Shown piece by piece: positions 1 to 9,877 of a stretch of DNA of 64,000 bases. Location: positions 310,001 to 374,000 of the forward strand of contig CM044312.1 in the NCBI GenBank assembly GCA_024291935.2, given 5' to 3'. Both the position numbers and the translations under genes were made by a program. This stretch comes from Okapia johnstoni (Eukaryota; Chordata; Mammalia; Artiodactyla; Giraffidae). The first letter of the stretch is position 1, and every line of letters begins with the position of its first letter. The notes beneath the pieces were generated by a model that saw nothing but the letters and a program-made list of their open reading frames with translations, was not told the DNA's origin and ran no database searches.

Positions 1-213
1 GCTCATTTACTGAGTTAGTAACACCGTCCTGAGCACTTTAACGTACAGAACCTCATCCAGCCCTTCTCGTAATGCCTTGATGTATCCGTTGGGAAATGAG
101 ACACGTCGGTAAGTTTCCTAAGGTCCCACAGCGCAGCTCCGGGGCGCCTCTCGCCCCCGAGGAGGAGGCGGCCCCGGCGGGCACGGGCTTGCTCGCGTGG
201 CGTCCGCACCCAC
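1..213 (-). other. DYNC2I1: DYNC2I1 intron 1 (5' part)
   Basis: Sequence downstream of the MEPGK exon donor on the minus strand. It is GC-rich near the exon and AT-richer toward base 1. No second exon is visible. Confidence 0.7.
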
Positions 214-228
214 CTTCCCGGGCTCCAT
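214..228 (-). CDS. DYNC2I1: DYNC2I1 (WDR60) first coding exon, MEPGK only
   Basis: Reading the minus strand, an ATG at 228-226 opens Met-Glu-Pro-Gly-Lys and is followed at once by a GTGGGT splice donor (213-208). From memory, the DYNC2I1/WDR60 protein begins MEPGK. This gene encodes the WD-repeat intermediate chain 1 of cytoplasmic dynein-2, which powers retrograde intraflagellar transport in cilia. Two independent facts agree. In human the gene lies next to ESYT2 in divergent orientation, exactly as here, and the exon sits in a CpG island with repeated X-box motifs, the usual promoter signature of cilia genes. Only five codons lie inside the window; intron 1 runs off the left edge (213-1). 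The peptide alone is too short to prove identity, so the call rests on peptide, splice site and synteny together. Confidence 0.84.
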
Positions 229-317
229 CGCCGCGCGCAGGCCCCGGAGGCCGCGCTGCCCTCCAGCCGGCGAGGCCGGATAAGAGACGCTCGGGCTCCC
301 GCACCCCCAGCCGGCGT

Positions 318-600
318 CCTGCCTCCTAGCAACCTGCAGGCGGGGCAGCCGAGCACCGAGCGACACCGCCGGCCCAGCGTGCCCCGCGGCCGCCCCCAGC
401 GCGCTTGCGCTTCTCCTCCTCCTAGCAACTGGTAGGCGGTGCAGCTGAGCGGCCTCCCCTAACGCGCTTGCGCCGCCCTACCTCCTAGCAACTGACAGCC
501 TGGGCAGTAGAGCACCGAGCGACGGCCGGCCCGGCGAGCCCCGCGGCCGCCCCAGCGCGCCTGCGCCCTCCTGTCTCCTAGCAACCGACCGGCAGGACCG
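318..600 (-). repeat. Tandem promoter repeat, about 3.5 units, each with an RFX X-box-like site
   Basis: The 9-mer CCTAGCAAC occurs at 325-333, 421-429, 484-492 and 577-585, spaced 96, 63 and 93 bases. The flanks repeat too: GAGCACCGAGCGAC at 351-364 and about 512-525, then GCCCCGCGGCCGCC and CAGCGCGC. The second unit carries an internal deletion. Read on the DYNC2I1 strand each site is GTTGCTAGG, an RFX half-site. The fourth, 573-585, extends to GTTGCTAGGAGAC, a good X-box. Confidence 0.75.
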
Positions 601-1190
601 CGAAGCCCTGAGCGACTGACGGGCCAGATTCCCGTGGGGCCCGAGCAGGGGAAAGGGGTGCGGGGCAGGGCCGAGCGCGGCCGGAGCTCGGCCCAGCGGC
701 TCTTTGGGCGGGGACGCAGCGGGCAGAACGGGAGCTGCTGCAGGGAAACGGGCAAACCCGCCTTTTGAAGCGGAGCGGAACCCAGCCTCGGTCCGGGCGG
801 GCGGCGGAGGGCGCTGTCCTTCCGCGGAGCCTCGCGCTGCTCGAGTTCCTCCGCCCGTCGTTGCCCTTTGACTCCGTGCGGGGTTGGGAGGAATCACAGG
901 GTGTCTGAAAAAGTAATTGTTGAAAGACTCAACTTTTACACAAAGCTGGAGACAAGGGGGCTGAGATATTAAGGCTCTAGTCTGCATCTCACGTTTATAA
1001 TAGTTTATCACAACTATTTTAAGGTTAACATAACAGCCATCCTTAAGCAAGCAAGACTGGAGAGGGATGGGTCCTACTCACGTGATGCACATTGTAACTG
1101 ACATTCAGCCCTGACTCTGCGAAGTGTTTCGCGTCAGTTTAGCCTGCAAGTGTTGCTTAGAAGAGATTTCACTTACCGGTAGAGAGAGAG

Positions 1191-1391
1191 AAGTCGCTCA
1201 GTCGTGTCCTACTCTTTGCGACCCCATGGACTGTAGCCCACCAGGCTCCTCTGTCCGTGGGATTTTCCAGGCAACAGTACTGGAGTGGGGTGCCATTTCC
1301 TTCTCCTGAGGATCTTCCCGACCCAGGGATCGAACCCAGGTCTCCCGCATTGCGGGCAGACGCTGTATTGTCTGAGCCACCAGGGAAGCCA
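1191..1391 (-). mobile_element. Bov-tA-type SINE
   Basis: Minus-strand Bov-tA: Bov-A body at 1191-1310, then the tRNA-like head ending in the complement of CCCTGGTGGCTCAG. It is flanked by GGTAGAGAGAGAG at 1178-1190 and from 1393, so it landed in a GA-rich run. Confidence 0.9.
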
Positions 1392-1474
1392 CGGTAGAGA
1401 GAGAGAGGACTCAAATCTTGTGCTAAGGAGCACATCCGTGAGCGTGTTATTAGGGGATCTGTACTTTTGATGTC

Positions 1475-2065
1475 TTTTTCCCTTTTCATACTGTTCATGG
1501 GGTTCTCAGGACAAGAATACTGGAGTGGTTTGCCATTCCCTCCTCCAGTGGACCATGTATTGTGTTGTCAGAACTTTTTACTATGACCCATTCATCTTGG
1601 GTGGCCTTGCACAGCATGGCTTATAACTTCGTTGAATTACCTAAGCCCCTTCCCCAGGACAAGGACTGTGGTCCATGAAGGGACCATAAAGAAGGCTGAA
1701 CACCAAATAATTGATGCTTTTGAACTGTGGTGTTGGAGAAGACTCTTGAGAGTCCCTTGGACTGCAAGGAGATCAAACCAGTCAATCCTAAAGAAATCAA
1801 CCCTGAATACATTGAAAGGACTGATGCTGAAGCTCCAGTACTTTGGCCACCTGATGGGAAGAGCCAACTCATTGGAAAAGACCCTGATGCTGGGAAAGAT
1901 TGAAGGCAAAAGAAGAGTGTGGCAGAGGATGAGATGGTTGGATGGCATCACTGACTCCATGGACTTGAATTTGAGCAAACTCTGAGAGATAGTGAAGGAC
2001 TGGGAAGCCTGGTGTGCTGCCGTCATGGGATCACAAACAGTTGGACGTGACTTAGCAACTGAACA
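1475..2065 (+). mobile_element. BovB LINE fragment with 5' inversion
   Basis: About 1475-1677 is the BovB 5' region in reverse orientation; about 1678-2065 is the BovB 3' end in direct orientation, ending in a GCAACTGAACAA tail. The whole is flanked by ACTTTTGATGTC at 1463-1474 and 2066-2077. One duplication enclosing both parts marks a single twin-primed insertion rather than two events. Confidence 0.85.
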
Positions 2066-2399
2066 ACTTTTGATGTCATGGTTTTGCTGTAGATATGAAA
2101 TTTTGCGGACGTTGTGTTTTTGAGTCACATACTGTTATGGTTTATGGATCTACTTCCCTCTGGATATAAAGGCCATTTTCTTGGCTGCTTGCCTCAGAGG
2201 AATTAGTATCAGATCCAGTTGGCCTTTTATATTTAATTGTTCTCTGGTTTTGAACTTTCCAGTACTATCTTTTTCACTTTCACTACAGCATTTAGGAAGA
2301 ACCAAACAGGAAACAAGAATAGAAAAGGTAGTTTCAGTGATAGCTATGATTTACTTAGGGACTGCTCTGAAGGAGGCATCAAACTGAAAATTGCCCCTT

Positions 2400-2560
2400 G
2401 GTAATTCATTTAATCCTCCTAGCGTTCCTGTGAGATAGGCATGTTACTGTTTTCCAGAGGATGAGCCTGAGGGCCGGAAAGATTAATTTAGTTGCCTGAG
2501 CTCAAAGCTAGGCTGGTGGATGATCTGACAGCAAAGTTGGTTCTCTTAACCACTGGGTCA
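2400..2560 (-). mobile_element. MIR SINE fragment
   Basis: Resembles MIR in reverse: a diverged run equivalent to 'bulk of dinucleotide-poor core, GAGGAAACTGAGG' at 2455-2475, then a gene-like AGCTCAAAGCTAGG and a TTCTCTTAACCACTG end at about 2540-2555. Old and diverged. Confidence 0.6.
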
Positions 2561-3178
2561 GTCTCTGTCAGCTGAGAAAGCAGCTGAAACTGGAAAGGCT
2601 TCAGCCTTGACGTGAGGGTAAGGCGGCCAGCTACAGCGGCAGATACAGTCGTGGACACGCCCACTGCGTGATGACCTGGGCTCGGCCCTGGAACTCCTCT
2701 CTCCCCTCCCGAGAGGAGTCACACACTCCTGTCAAGATCACTGTGTCTTAACTCTCTTCTTCCTCTTTTCCCTCTCCAGCCCTGACCAACCCATTGTCCA
2801 CTGCAGCCAGCAATCCAACAGGTGACGCACTTCAACTCCCTGCTTCTGACTCCTGGCTCTCACCCAGTTGCACTCTTGGTCACCAAGCAGACTGACTTAG
2901 GGTTCCCCAGATGCACCATATTCACAGGTCTTTGCAAGTGCTATCTCCCCTCTCTCACCGTCCCCACCATATGTGCCAAATAAATGTCCATAGAGGAAGT
3001 TAGAACAGTTTTTCTCTCCTTAGACCTCTGAATTCTTTTCTAAACAATTCATTTGCCAACCACATTTTATCTTGTGATAGTTCTTCTATCACTTTATTCA
3101 CTAGATGATGCTCTAGTTCATTTGATGACATGGGAACTCATAGAATCCTGAAGATACATAAATAAAACACTGCCTGGG
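2561..3178. other. Intergenic, nothing recognised
   Basis: No open reading frame with family resemblance, no RNA gene and no recognisable repeat; a pyrimidine-rich stretch lies at 2740-2780. Confidence 0.5.
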
Positions 3179-3335
3179 AGACATCCCTGGTGGTCCAGAG
3201 GCTAAGACTCTGCACTTCCAATGCAGGGGACCTGGGTTCCATCAGGGCACTAGATCCCACATGTAACAACAAGATCAAAGATCCTGCTCACCACGGTTAG
3301 GACCTGGCACAGCCAAATAAATAATGTTTCTTAAA
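3179..3335 (+). mobile_element. CHR-type (tRNA-Glu) SINE
   Basis: Starts with CATCCCTGGTGGTCCAGAGG, has the GACCTGGGTTCCATC box-B-like segment and ends in CAGCCAAATAAATAA. Near-identical ACACTGCCTGG / ACGCTGCCTGG lies on each side (about 3167 and 3337). Confidence 0.85.
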
Positions 3336-3589
3336 AACGCTGCCTGGACCTCCAGTTGCTCATAATTGCAAACAATAATTAAACAACATGAAAGTGTAAG
3401 AGCTACTCATAAAAATGCAGTGACTGAGGAAATGTGCCTGCAGGAAAGGAATGAGTTTGGGAAGGGCATCCTTTCAGGCAGAGACCCACAGAGAACATCT
3501 TAGGCAAAAACAAATGTGGGTACACATGCAGAGGAAGGGAGGGAAGAGTTTGGAGGGTTTAGGAGATGTAATAATTTATCTATAGCAGT

Positions 3590-3745
3590 GCTGTCCAATA
3601 GAAATAGAATATGAGCCACAGGGTCATTATATATTATCTAGTAGCCACATTTTACAAAGTGAAAAACAGATGAAATCAAATGCAGTGTTTAACCAAGTAT
3701 ATACCAAATGTTATCATTTGGTCATAGAGAATATATTTAAAATTT
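3590..3745. repeat. Probable ancient interspersed repeat (DNA-transposon-like), family unresolved
   Basis: The phrase GCTGTCCAATAGAAATA followed by TAGTAGCCACATTTTA resembles a mammal-wide repeat seen in many genomes. I cannot name the family with confidence. Confidence 0.35.
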
Positions 3746-3958
3746 TGAGTTGTTTTCTACTTTTTTCATACTGTCCTTGAAATCCAGTGTGTTTTTATCC
3801 TGACAGCACACCTCGGTTCAGACTGGCCCCATTTCCTGGGCTCACAACCCCAGGCGGCCAATGGCTTCCACTCCGGGCAGTGCAGGTCTGGAGCACAGGG
3901 TGTGTGAGTAGGGGCAGGGGACATGCCATGGGGGGGTGGTAGGAGATGAGACTGGGTC

Positions 3959-3973
3959 GGGGGGGGGGGGGGG
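3959..3973 (+). repeat. G homopolymer
   Basis: A run of about 15 G after a shorter G run at 3930-3937; a likely length-variable and error-prone site. Confidence 0.8.
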
Positions 3974-4242
3974 CAATTTGTCAAGGGCCTTGGAAGGTTT
4001 GAGGTAAAGATTGAAAGTATTAGATTAGGCAGTAATCCGTCCTTAACATGGGAAGAGAACGCGGCAGCTGAAGACTGGGCCGGTAGAGAACTCCTCACGC
4101 CCAGAGACCAGGTGGTGGCTTGGCCTTCGTACAGGCCGCTTCTCTGCCTGGACCCTGCAACTTCACCTCTGCTCCATCTGTGTCTGATTCCTCTGCCACA
4201 GTCCCCCATATCCTTGTCCCTGCAATTTAAAAATGTATGTTC

Positions 4243-4354
4243 TGGACTCCCCTGGCAGTCCAGTGGTTAAGGCTCAGAGCTTCCACTGTCGGGGGGTGTG
4301 GGAAATGAGATTCTTCATGCCACGCAGTGCAGCCAAAAAATAAATAACAATAGG
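4243..4354 (+). mobile_element. CHR-type SINE, short
   Basis: CCCCTGGCAGTCCAGTGG head and CAGCCAAAAAATAAATAA tail, flanked by AATGTATGTTC at 4232-4242 and 4355-4365 (exact). Confidence 0.88.
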
Positions 4355-4762
4355 AATGTATGTTCAGCTCTGGCAGGTTGTGGTAAAAACGAAACTTTTT
4401 TTCCCACAGTAATAACTTTGTTACAGAAGTCACATCACAATAGTGTCACTGAGGTGTGTGGATGTGAAACTTGCCTGCAGTGTTAACTAAGGGCTGGTGA
4501 GAAGTCTGAGTTCAGGTCACTAGTAGAGTGTTTTACCACCTGCATAGAAGCAGGATCACAGGGCCGAACAAGTAATTCTATGAAGTACTGAGTGTCTGTA
4601 CGTGCAAAGGTGAGCAGCCAATAAACGTGAGTTACTGACATTTTCTTTATTGCTCTTTTTTTTTTAGGTTCAATCTAGTTTATTTGACTGGAAATTTTGA
4701 TTTCATTTTTTTTCCAACCTGGAAATTAATCAGAGAGGAAGCTTCCCTGCAGGAAGCAGAGT

Positions 4763-4813
4763 TGTTCACTCGCCAAGTCCAACCCTTTGCGACTCCATGG
4801 ACTGCAGCACGCC
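4763..4813 (-). mobile_element. Ultra-short BovB/Bov-A 3'-end insertion
   Basis: Only 51 bases of the shared BovB/Bov-A 3' end (complement of GGCGTGCTGCAGTCC), enclosed by an exact AGGAAGCAGAGT duplication at 4751-4762 and 4814-4825. A severely 5'-truncated retroposition. Confidence 0.8.
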
Positions 4814-5139
4814 AGGAAGCAGAGTAGCCAGCAGCAAAAGTCAACCCCCACAGGCTGAGGATCAGGGCTCAGGCTATGCAAGGATTATGAGAGCAGTTTG
4901 GACATCCCTGACTGCTGTCTCCCAATTCAAGCTTTGCACTCTGGGCTCTGTAAACAGCATCCTTCCACATACTGATTCTTACCTACCTCCCTGAGCTACG
5001 GAGACTTAGTGATGCCAGCACTTGTGTCTTGGACAAGAAAGAAGCCTTGTAGCCTTTCCACCCATCTTTGTCACTGTGATGGGCTCTTGTAACTGCAAGG
5101 CCGACACCCTGGAGAATGAGTACCATGAGGCTCTGTTGT

Positions 5140-5263
5140 GATCACCGACCTGATGGACATGAGTCTGAGCAAGCTCCTGGAGCTGGTGATGGACAGGAAA
5201 GCCTGGCATGCTGTGGTCCACGGGGTCGCAGAGTTGAACCCGACTGAGCGACTGAGCTGAACT
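5140..5263 (+). mobile_element. Short 5'-truncated BovB (124 bp)
   Basis: The BovB 3' terminus from GATGGACATGAGTCTGAGC to GACTGAGCTGAACT, with an exact 13-base duplication GAGGCTCTGTTGT at 5127-5139 and 5264-5276. Confidence 0.88.
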
Positions 5264-5276
5264 GAGGCTCTGTTGT

Positions 5277-5395
5277 TGTTCAGTTGCTAAGTCCTGTGAC
5301 TCTTTTGCGACCCCATGGACTGTAGCCCGCCAGGCTCCTCTGTCCATGGGATTCTCCAGGCAAAAATATTGGAGTGGGTTGCCATTTCCTTTTCG
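5277..5395 (-). mobile_element. Bov-A SINE fragment
   Basis: Reverse-orientation Bov-A unit from the GTTCAGTTGCTAAGTC end through TTGGAGTGGGTTGCCATTTC. It abuts the 124-bp BovB directly. Confidence 0.8.
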
Positions 5396-5519
5396 AGGGT
5401 ATTGTTGCTCTTATAGACTAGTGCCTAAACCATAAGCATTTAGAAATAAAAATGGGTGCAGTACCAAAATTATAGCCTTCCTTTGTAAATTCATAAATCA
5501 TCTGCTACCATAGGAAACC

Positions 5520-5721
5520 AGGCTTCCCTGCTGGCTTAGTGGTAAAGAACCCACCTGCCAATCCAGGAGACTCAGGTTCGATCCATGGTCTGGGAAGATC
5601 CCTGGAGAAGGAAATGGCAACCCACTCCAGTATTCTTGCCTGGAGAATCCCATGGACAGAGGAGCCTGGCGGGCCACAGTCCCTGGGGTCACAGAGACTT
5701 GGACACGACTGAACAGCAGCA
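5520..5721 (+). mobile_element. Bov-tA SINE, full length
   Basis: tRNA-like head from AGGCTTCCCTGCTGGC and Bov-A body to GGACACGACTGAACAGCAGC. Duplication ACCATAGGAAACC (5507-5519) / ACCATATGAAACC (5722-5734), one mismatch. Confidence 0.92.
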
Positions 5722-5734
5722 ACCATATGAAACC

Positions 5735-6749
5735 ATAATTGGAACCCCTGTTGCGATTTCAGATGGCCCATCAGCACCCCTTTCTTCTCTCAGTCCACAG
5801 AGACCATAGTGGCAGAACCCTAAATGTCCCTCAACTCCGTGGTCCCCTCTCCGTGAGAATGTGATGGGATTTCACACCCAAGACTAGCTTACTAATCAGC
5901 TAAGTCAAAAAGGAGATTGCCCTGAGTGGGCCTAACAGCAAAGGAGGTGACACTTCAGAGAGACACTCCTGCTGTCCTGAGAAGATAAAGCGGGCTGCCA
6001 CACGGGGAGGGGCAACATGGAGGGAGCCCAGGGATAGCCCTGACTGTCAGCCCCACAGATCAGGACCTGCGTCCTAGAGCCGCAATGAACTTGGAGAGGA
6101 TCTCAGGTGAGGCTCTCCAAGAGGACTCAGCTAACACTTGACTTGCCTTTCTAGACCTGAGCAGAGGGCCCAGAGAGGTCATGCAAACACCATCTTCATT
6201 ACTGGTAAACACTGAAATACGGCCTGTGACTCGATACACGGCTTCAGTTGGGGGTTCTAAAGTGTACTGCCTAATTCAGCCTTCCCCATGAACACCAGGG
6301 CTCCCCTCACAGGCACAGAGCTGCCTCGGGGCTCCTGAGGGCTGAGCTATAATCACTAGATAAATTTCATCATGGAGACAAGCATAAAGTATAGACAAGA
6401 CTAACTCACTACAACAAAAGGCTTCTCAGAAGTGGAGACATACAAATCAGGTTTTGAAAGATGCATGGGAGTTTTGCATAAAGACAGAAGGAAAAAGTCC
6501 AGACACAGAGAACAGTGGTGCAGGTGCAAAGGCTTGGAGAGACAGAGACCCAACAGTGAGGTTTGGCGAGAGCACGTGGGGAGCAACCTGCCGGTGCAGG
6601 GTGCAGACCCTGGGTGGGGGGTGAGGCGAGATGCAGGTCAGACTGAAGAGCTCTGCTTGCTCTGAAGAAGGTCTTTAACTTCACAGGAGAAGAAAAGGAA
6701 ACAGTTTATAAGCAGGGGAGAGATTCAATAAAACTTGCTCTTTAAATTG
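5735..6749. other. Intergenic, nothing recognised
   Basis: No gene, RNA or clear repeat. Short open frames here have no family resemblance. Confidence 0.5.
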
Positions 6750-6908
6750 GCCAGGCAGATTCTTTACCATCTGAGCCACAAGGGAAGCCCAAGAGTTCAG
6801 GAGTGGATAGCCTATCCAATCTCCAGGGGAACTTCCAGACCCAGGAATCGAACTGGGGTCTCCTGCATTGCAGGCACATTCTTTACCAGCTGAGCTACCA
6901 GCTGAGCT
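6750..6908 (-). mobile_element. Bov-tA-type SINE fragments (two heads)
   Basis: Two reverse copies of the tRNA-like head: GGCAGATTCTTTACCATCTGAGCC at 6755-6778 and GGCACATTCTTTACCAGCTGAGC at 6871-6893, with a partial body between them. Either a SINE inside a SINE or a rearranged dimer. Confidence 0.7.
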
Positions 6909-7611
6909 TACCTATCATCTTTTTCTGAGTCATCTGACAAAGGGTCTCAGATATGATTACTCATCACCCTGAAATACTCCAGTGCCTATTTCCCCCAAAT
7001 AACGACAGCCTCTGCTCCACAGCCCTCTCACTCAAGAAGTAAAGATTGATACAACTCTACTATCTAATCCACAAACTGTCCCCAGAGTATTTCCTTTGTG
7101 GCCCAGATCCCACTCTGGAGCATACACTGCAAGGAGTTGTGTTTTTTCAGTCTCCCTGGATCTGAGATAATTATAGTTTCTCAGTAGAAAAAAGGGCCCC
7201 TGAACACCCCATCTGTGTGGTGAGCCCCCAGGCCACACTTGGACCAAGCTTTCCGGCAGAAACTCCCCAGGCATGCCGCTGTGCTCCTCTCTGCTTGTGG
7301 AGTCAGGATGCAAAATTCCACCCTGGCCCCCACCCCAACTAGGTCACATCTGCCAGTTTTTCCCTTTGAGATGGAAGAGTACCTTGTGACAGGTATTAAG
7401 GCCTCCACCTACCATCCTTGGCCTCCACTGATAACTCACTCCAGCCCCATGATGACTGCTAAATGGTGATTTTTCAGTTTTCATCACTCCCAATTATTTA
7501 TTTCTACACATTCAACACTCACTTGTCTACCTATCTTGGTATGGACTCATGGGTTCCTGTTTTACTCATTGGATGGTAATCTGTCAACATCATTTTTGAC
7601 TTTGCTGCTCA

Positions 7612-8245
7612 AATTCAGTTCAGTTCAGTAGCTCAGTCGTGTCCAAGTCTTTGCGACCCCATGGACTGCAGCACACCAGGCCTCCCTGTCCATCACCAAC
7701 TCCTGGAGTTTACTCAAACTCATGTCCATCGAGTCGGTGATGCCATCCAGCCATCTCATCCTCTGTTGTCCCCTTCTCCTCCTGCCCCCAATCCTTCCCA
7801 GCATCAGGGTCTTTTCCAATGAGTCAACTCTCCGCATGAGATGGCCAAAGTATTGGAGTTTCAGCTTCAACATCAGTCCTTCCAATGAACACCCAGGATT
7901 GATCTCTTTTAGGATGGATTGATTGGATCACCTTGCAGTCCAAGGGACTCTCAAGAGTCTTCTCCAACACCACAGTTCAAAAGCATCAATTCTTCGGTGC
8001 TCAACTTTCTTTATAGTCCAACTCTCACATCCATACATGACTACTGGAAAAACCATAGCTTTGACCAGATGGGCCTTTGTTGGCAAAGTAATGTCTCTGC
8101 TTTTTAATATGCTGTCTAGGTTGGTCATAACTTTTCTTCCAAGGAGTAAGCGACTTTTAATTTCATGACTGAAGTCACCATCTGCAGTGATTTTGGAGCC
8201 CCCCAAAATAAATTCTGTCACTGTTTCTCTATGTATTTGCCAAAT
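7612..8245 (-). mobile_element. 5'-truncated BovB
   Basis: Begins with the (GTTCA)n-like BovB 3' terminus at 7614-7628. Read in reverse it carries the reverse-transcriptase C-terminal region (frame 8221-7928, with the [24 protein letters not shown] segment), ending in the middle of the RT domain. Confidence 0.9.
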
Positions 8246-8924
8246 TACTCAGATTTAATCAATGGGCACCCTTCCCATTGCCTCCCATATGTCCTTTGAT
8301 ATCATTCGATTCTTTGATAATTTTCTTACTTTTTGGCACAACAAAGAATTTCAGGCTCAATGAAGTACTTTCACTTCTCCAGCCCTGAAGTCAACTATTT
8401 CTCAAAAGATCTCTAGTTCCTTTTACTGGAGAATGGTATTCAGGAGCAAGATCTGCGAAGTATGCATATGGTCTGTACACTCACATCACACTCCCTCCAA
8501 TGCCAATCCGACACCTCAGGGCTCTTCCCAGCCTCCCCTTTTCCCGTGCTGTGAAGATCAACAGCAGGGAAGCTGGCTTGCAATATCCAGTGTACGTGTC
8601 TCTTCACCGGTATATCCAGGCTGACTAGTCACTAGTGCTAGGCCCACCACTGTCCCTTCTGTGCTGGGGAGCAGAGGCCTCTAGAGAGCTTTTAAAGAGA
8701 GAAAGATTAAAGGGATATCAATCAGTTAAGACACTGTTGTAATAATCTAGGTGAGCCAATGAGGACCAAGCTTTTTCTGATTCTTCTAGTTGCACAGCAA
8801 AGAGATTGACTTGGCGACTCAGATAAAGAATGCATGATTGTGTCACCAGAGAAGCATCTCAGAGACACAGGAATAGCAGTCTTGAATAGTTTGGGTAAAA
8901 CGAGTCTGGTTGGTAGAGTCAGCT
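8246..8924. other. Intergenic, nothing recognised
   Basis: No gene or clear repeat recognised. Confidence 0.45.
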
Positions 8925-9394
8925 AAAACTTGTCGTCCGCTATCTGCCTCTACAAGGATGAGGTCACTGGCCTCTACAGTCGCTGCCCTTCCACACCTCT
9001 GAAAGGAGTTCAGGGCAGAGACCAGGAATGAGGGAGGCCCTCTGTGCTCTGGGGAAACTGGCAGAACAGGCTTTTAGGCAGTTCAATATGTTCAGGAGAT
9101 TTTATGAGCTCAGTTTCTTGCATCCTGTCATAGCTTAGAAAAGCACTACGATCATTAACAGAGACGTCTGCTCCTTGTGACTAGTGGCAAACCTTCTGCC
9201 AAAACGTGTCCCTGACTTCATGCACCTCCTTCACCAAAATCACACATACACTACACCCCACCCCGACCCCAACCAGCTCTTTGGAACAGTTCCTCAGAAC
9301 TATCTGACAGGCTGTCTTCTGAACTATGGTCCTCATTTTTCCCCAAATAAAACTTCACTCACAAGTCTCGCTCTGTGTATTTATTCAGTCGACA
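8925..9394 (+). mobile_element. ERV long terminal repeat (solo, first copy)
   Basis: About 300 bases match 63,637-63,955 closely. The segment ends with AATAAA (9346-9351), a short R-like region and TTTATTCAGTCGACA, the layout of an ERV LTR 3' half. No internal retroviral coding sequence is seen next to it. The 5' boundary and target duplication are not resolved. Confidence 0.65.
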
Positions 9395-9875
9395 GCATGA
9401 AAGGGAGGCCGACTGTGCCCCTCCCCTCTGCAGTGAAGCTGGTGTAGAGGTGCAGGGAATGAGCTAGGACACAAAGCAGGGAAAGGTTCATTAAGGCCCA
9501 GTCCTCCACCAGAGGGGATCTAAACCAAAGCAGAACGGCTTGAACTTACAGAGAAGGCAGCACTTTGCTCTGAAACTAGACAGGATGAATGCAGAGGTTG
9601 AACTTCTACAGTTCTGCACTGGAACACTCACGATCATGCTCTTCTTTCCTCTGAAAACTGTCTGCCCCAAAGGTAAGGAAAGAGGCACCATGAAGAGGTC
9701 ACAGGAGACTGGGATGTAGAGTAACATGCTATCAAAGACTTAAGAGCTGGGCTGGATTTGCCGACAGGCTCAGTGCAAAAGGAGATGGTTCCGCCTTGCT
9801 GGGACGGGGCCAGAAGTTCAGTGGGGTCACAAAGGCAGCAAAGAGGCTAGAGACTGATGAGTGCACAGAGTATTT
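9395..9875. other. Intergenic, nothing recognised
   Basis: May include ERV-derived remnant next to the LTR, but no primer-binding site or coding frame is seen. Confidence 0.4.
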
Positions 9876-9877
9876 TA

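Larger units (their letters stand above)
90..880 (-). promoter_or_regulatory. DYNC2I1: CpG island / DYNC2I1 promoter and 5' UTR
   Basis: A dense CpG-rich block with an abrupt AT-rich boundary near 890. It holds the DYNC2I1 first exon and, upstream of it, four X-box-like sites in a tandem array. There is no obvious TATA box, as usual for CpG-island promoters. The transcription start should lie somewhere between 229 and about 600 on the minus strand; it cannot be placed from sequence alone. Confidence 0.8.

Noticed and set aside
1300..1391. tRNA genes suggested by GGTTCGATCCC-like box B sequences
   Set aside because: They are the tRNA-derived heads of Bov-tA and CHR SINEs; no complete cloverleaf found.
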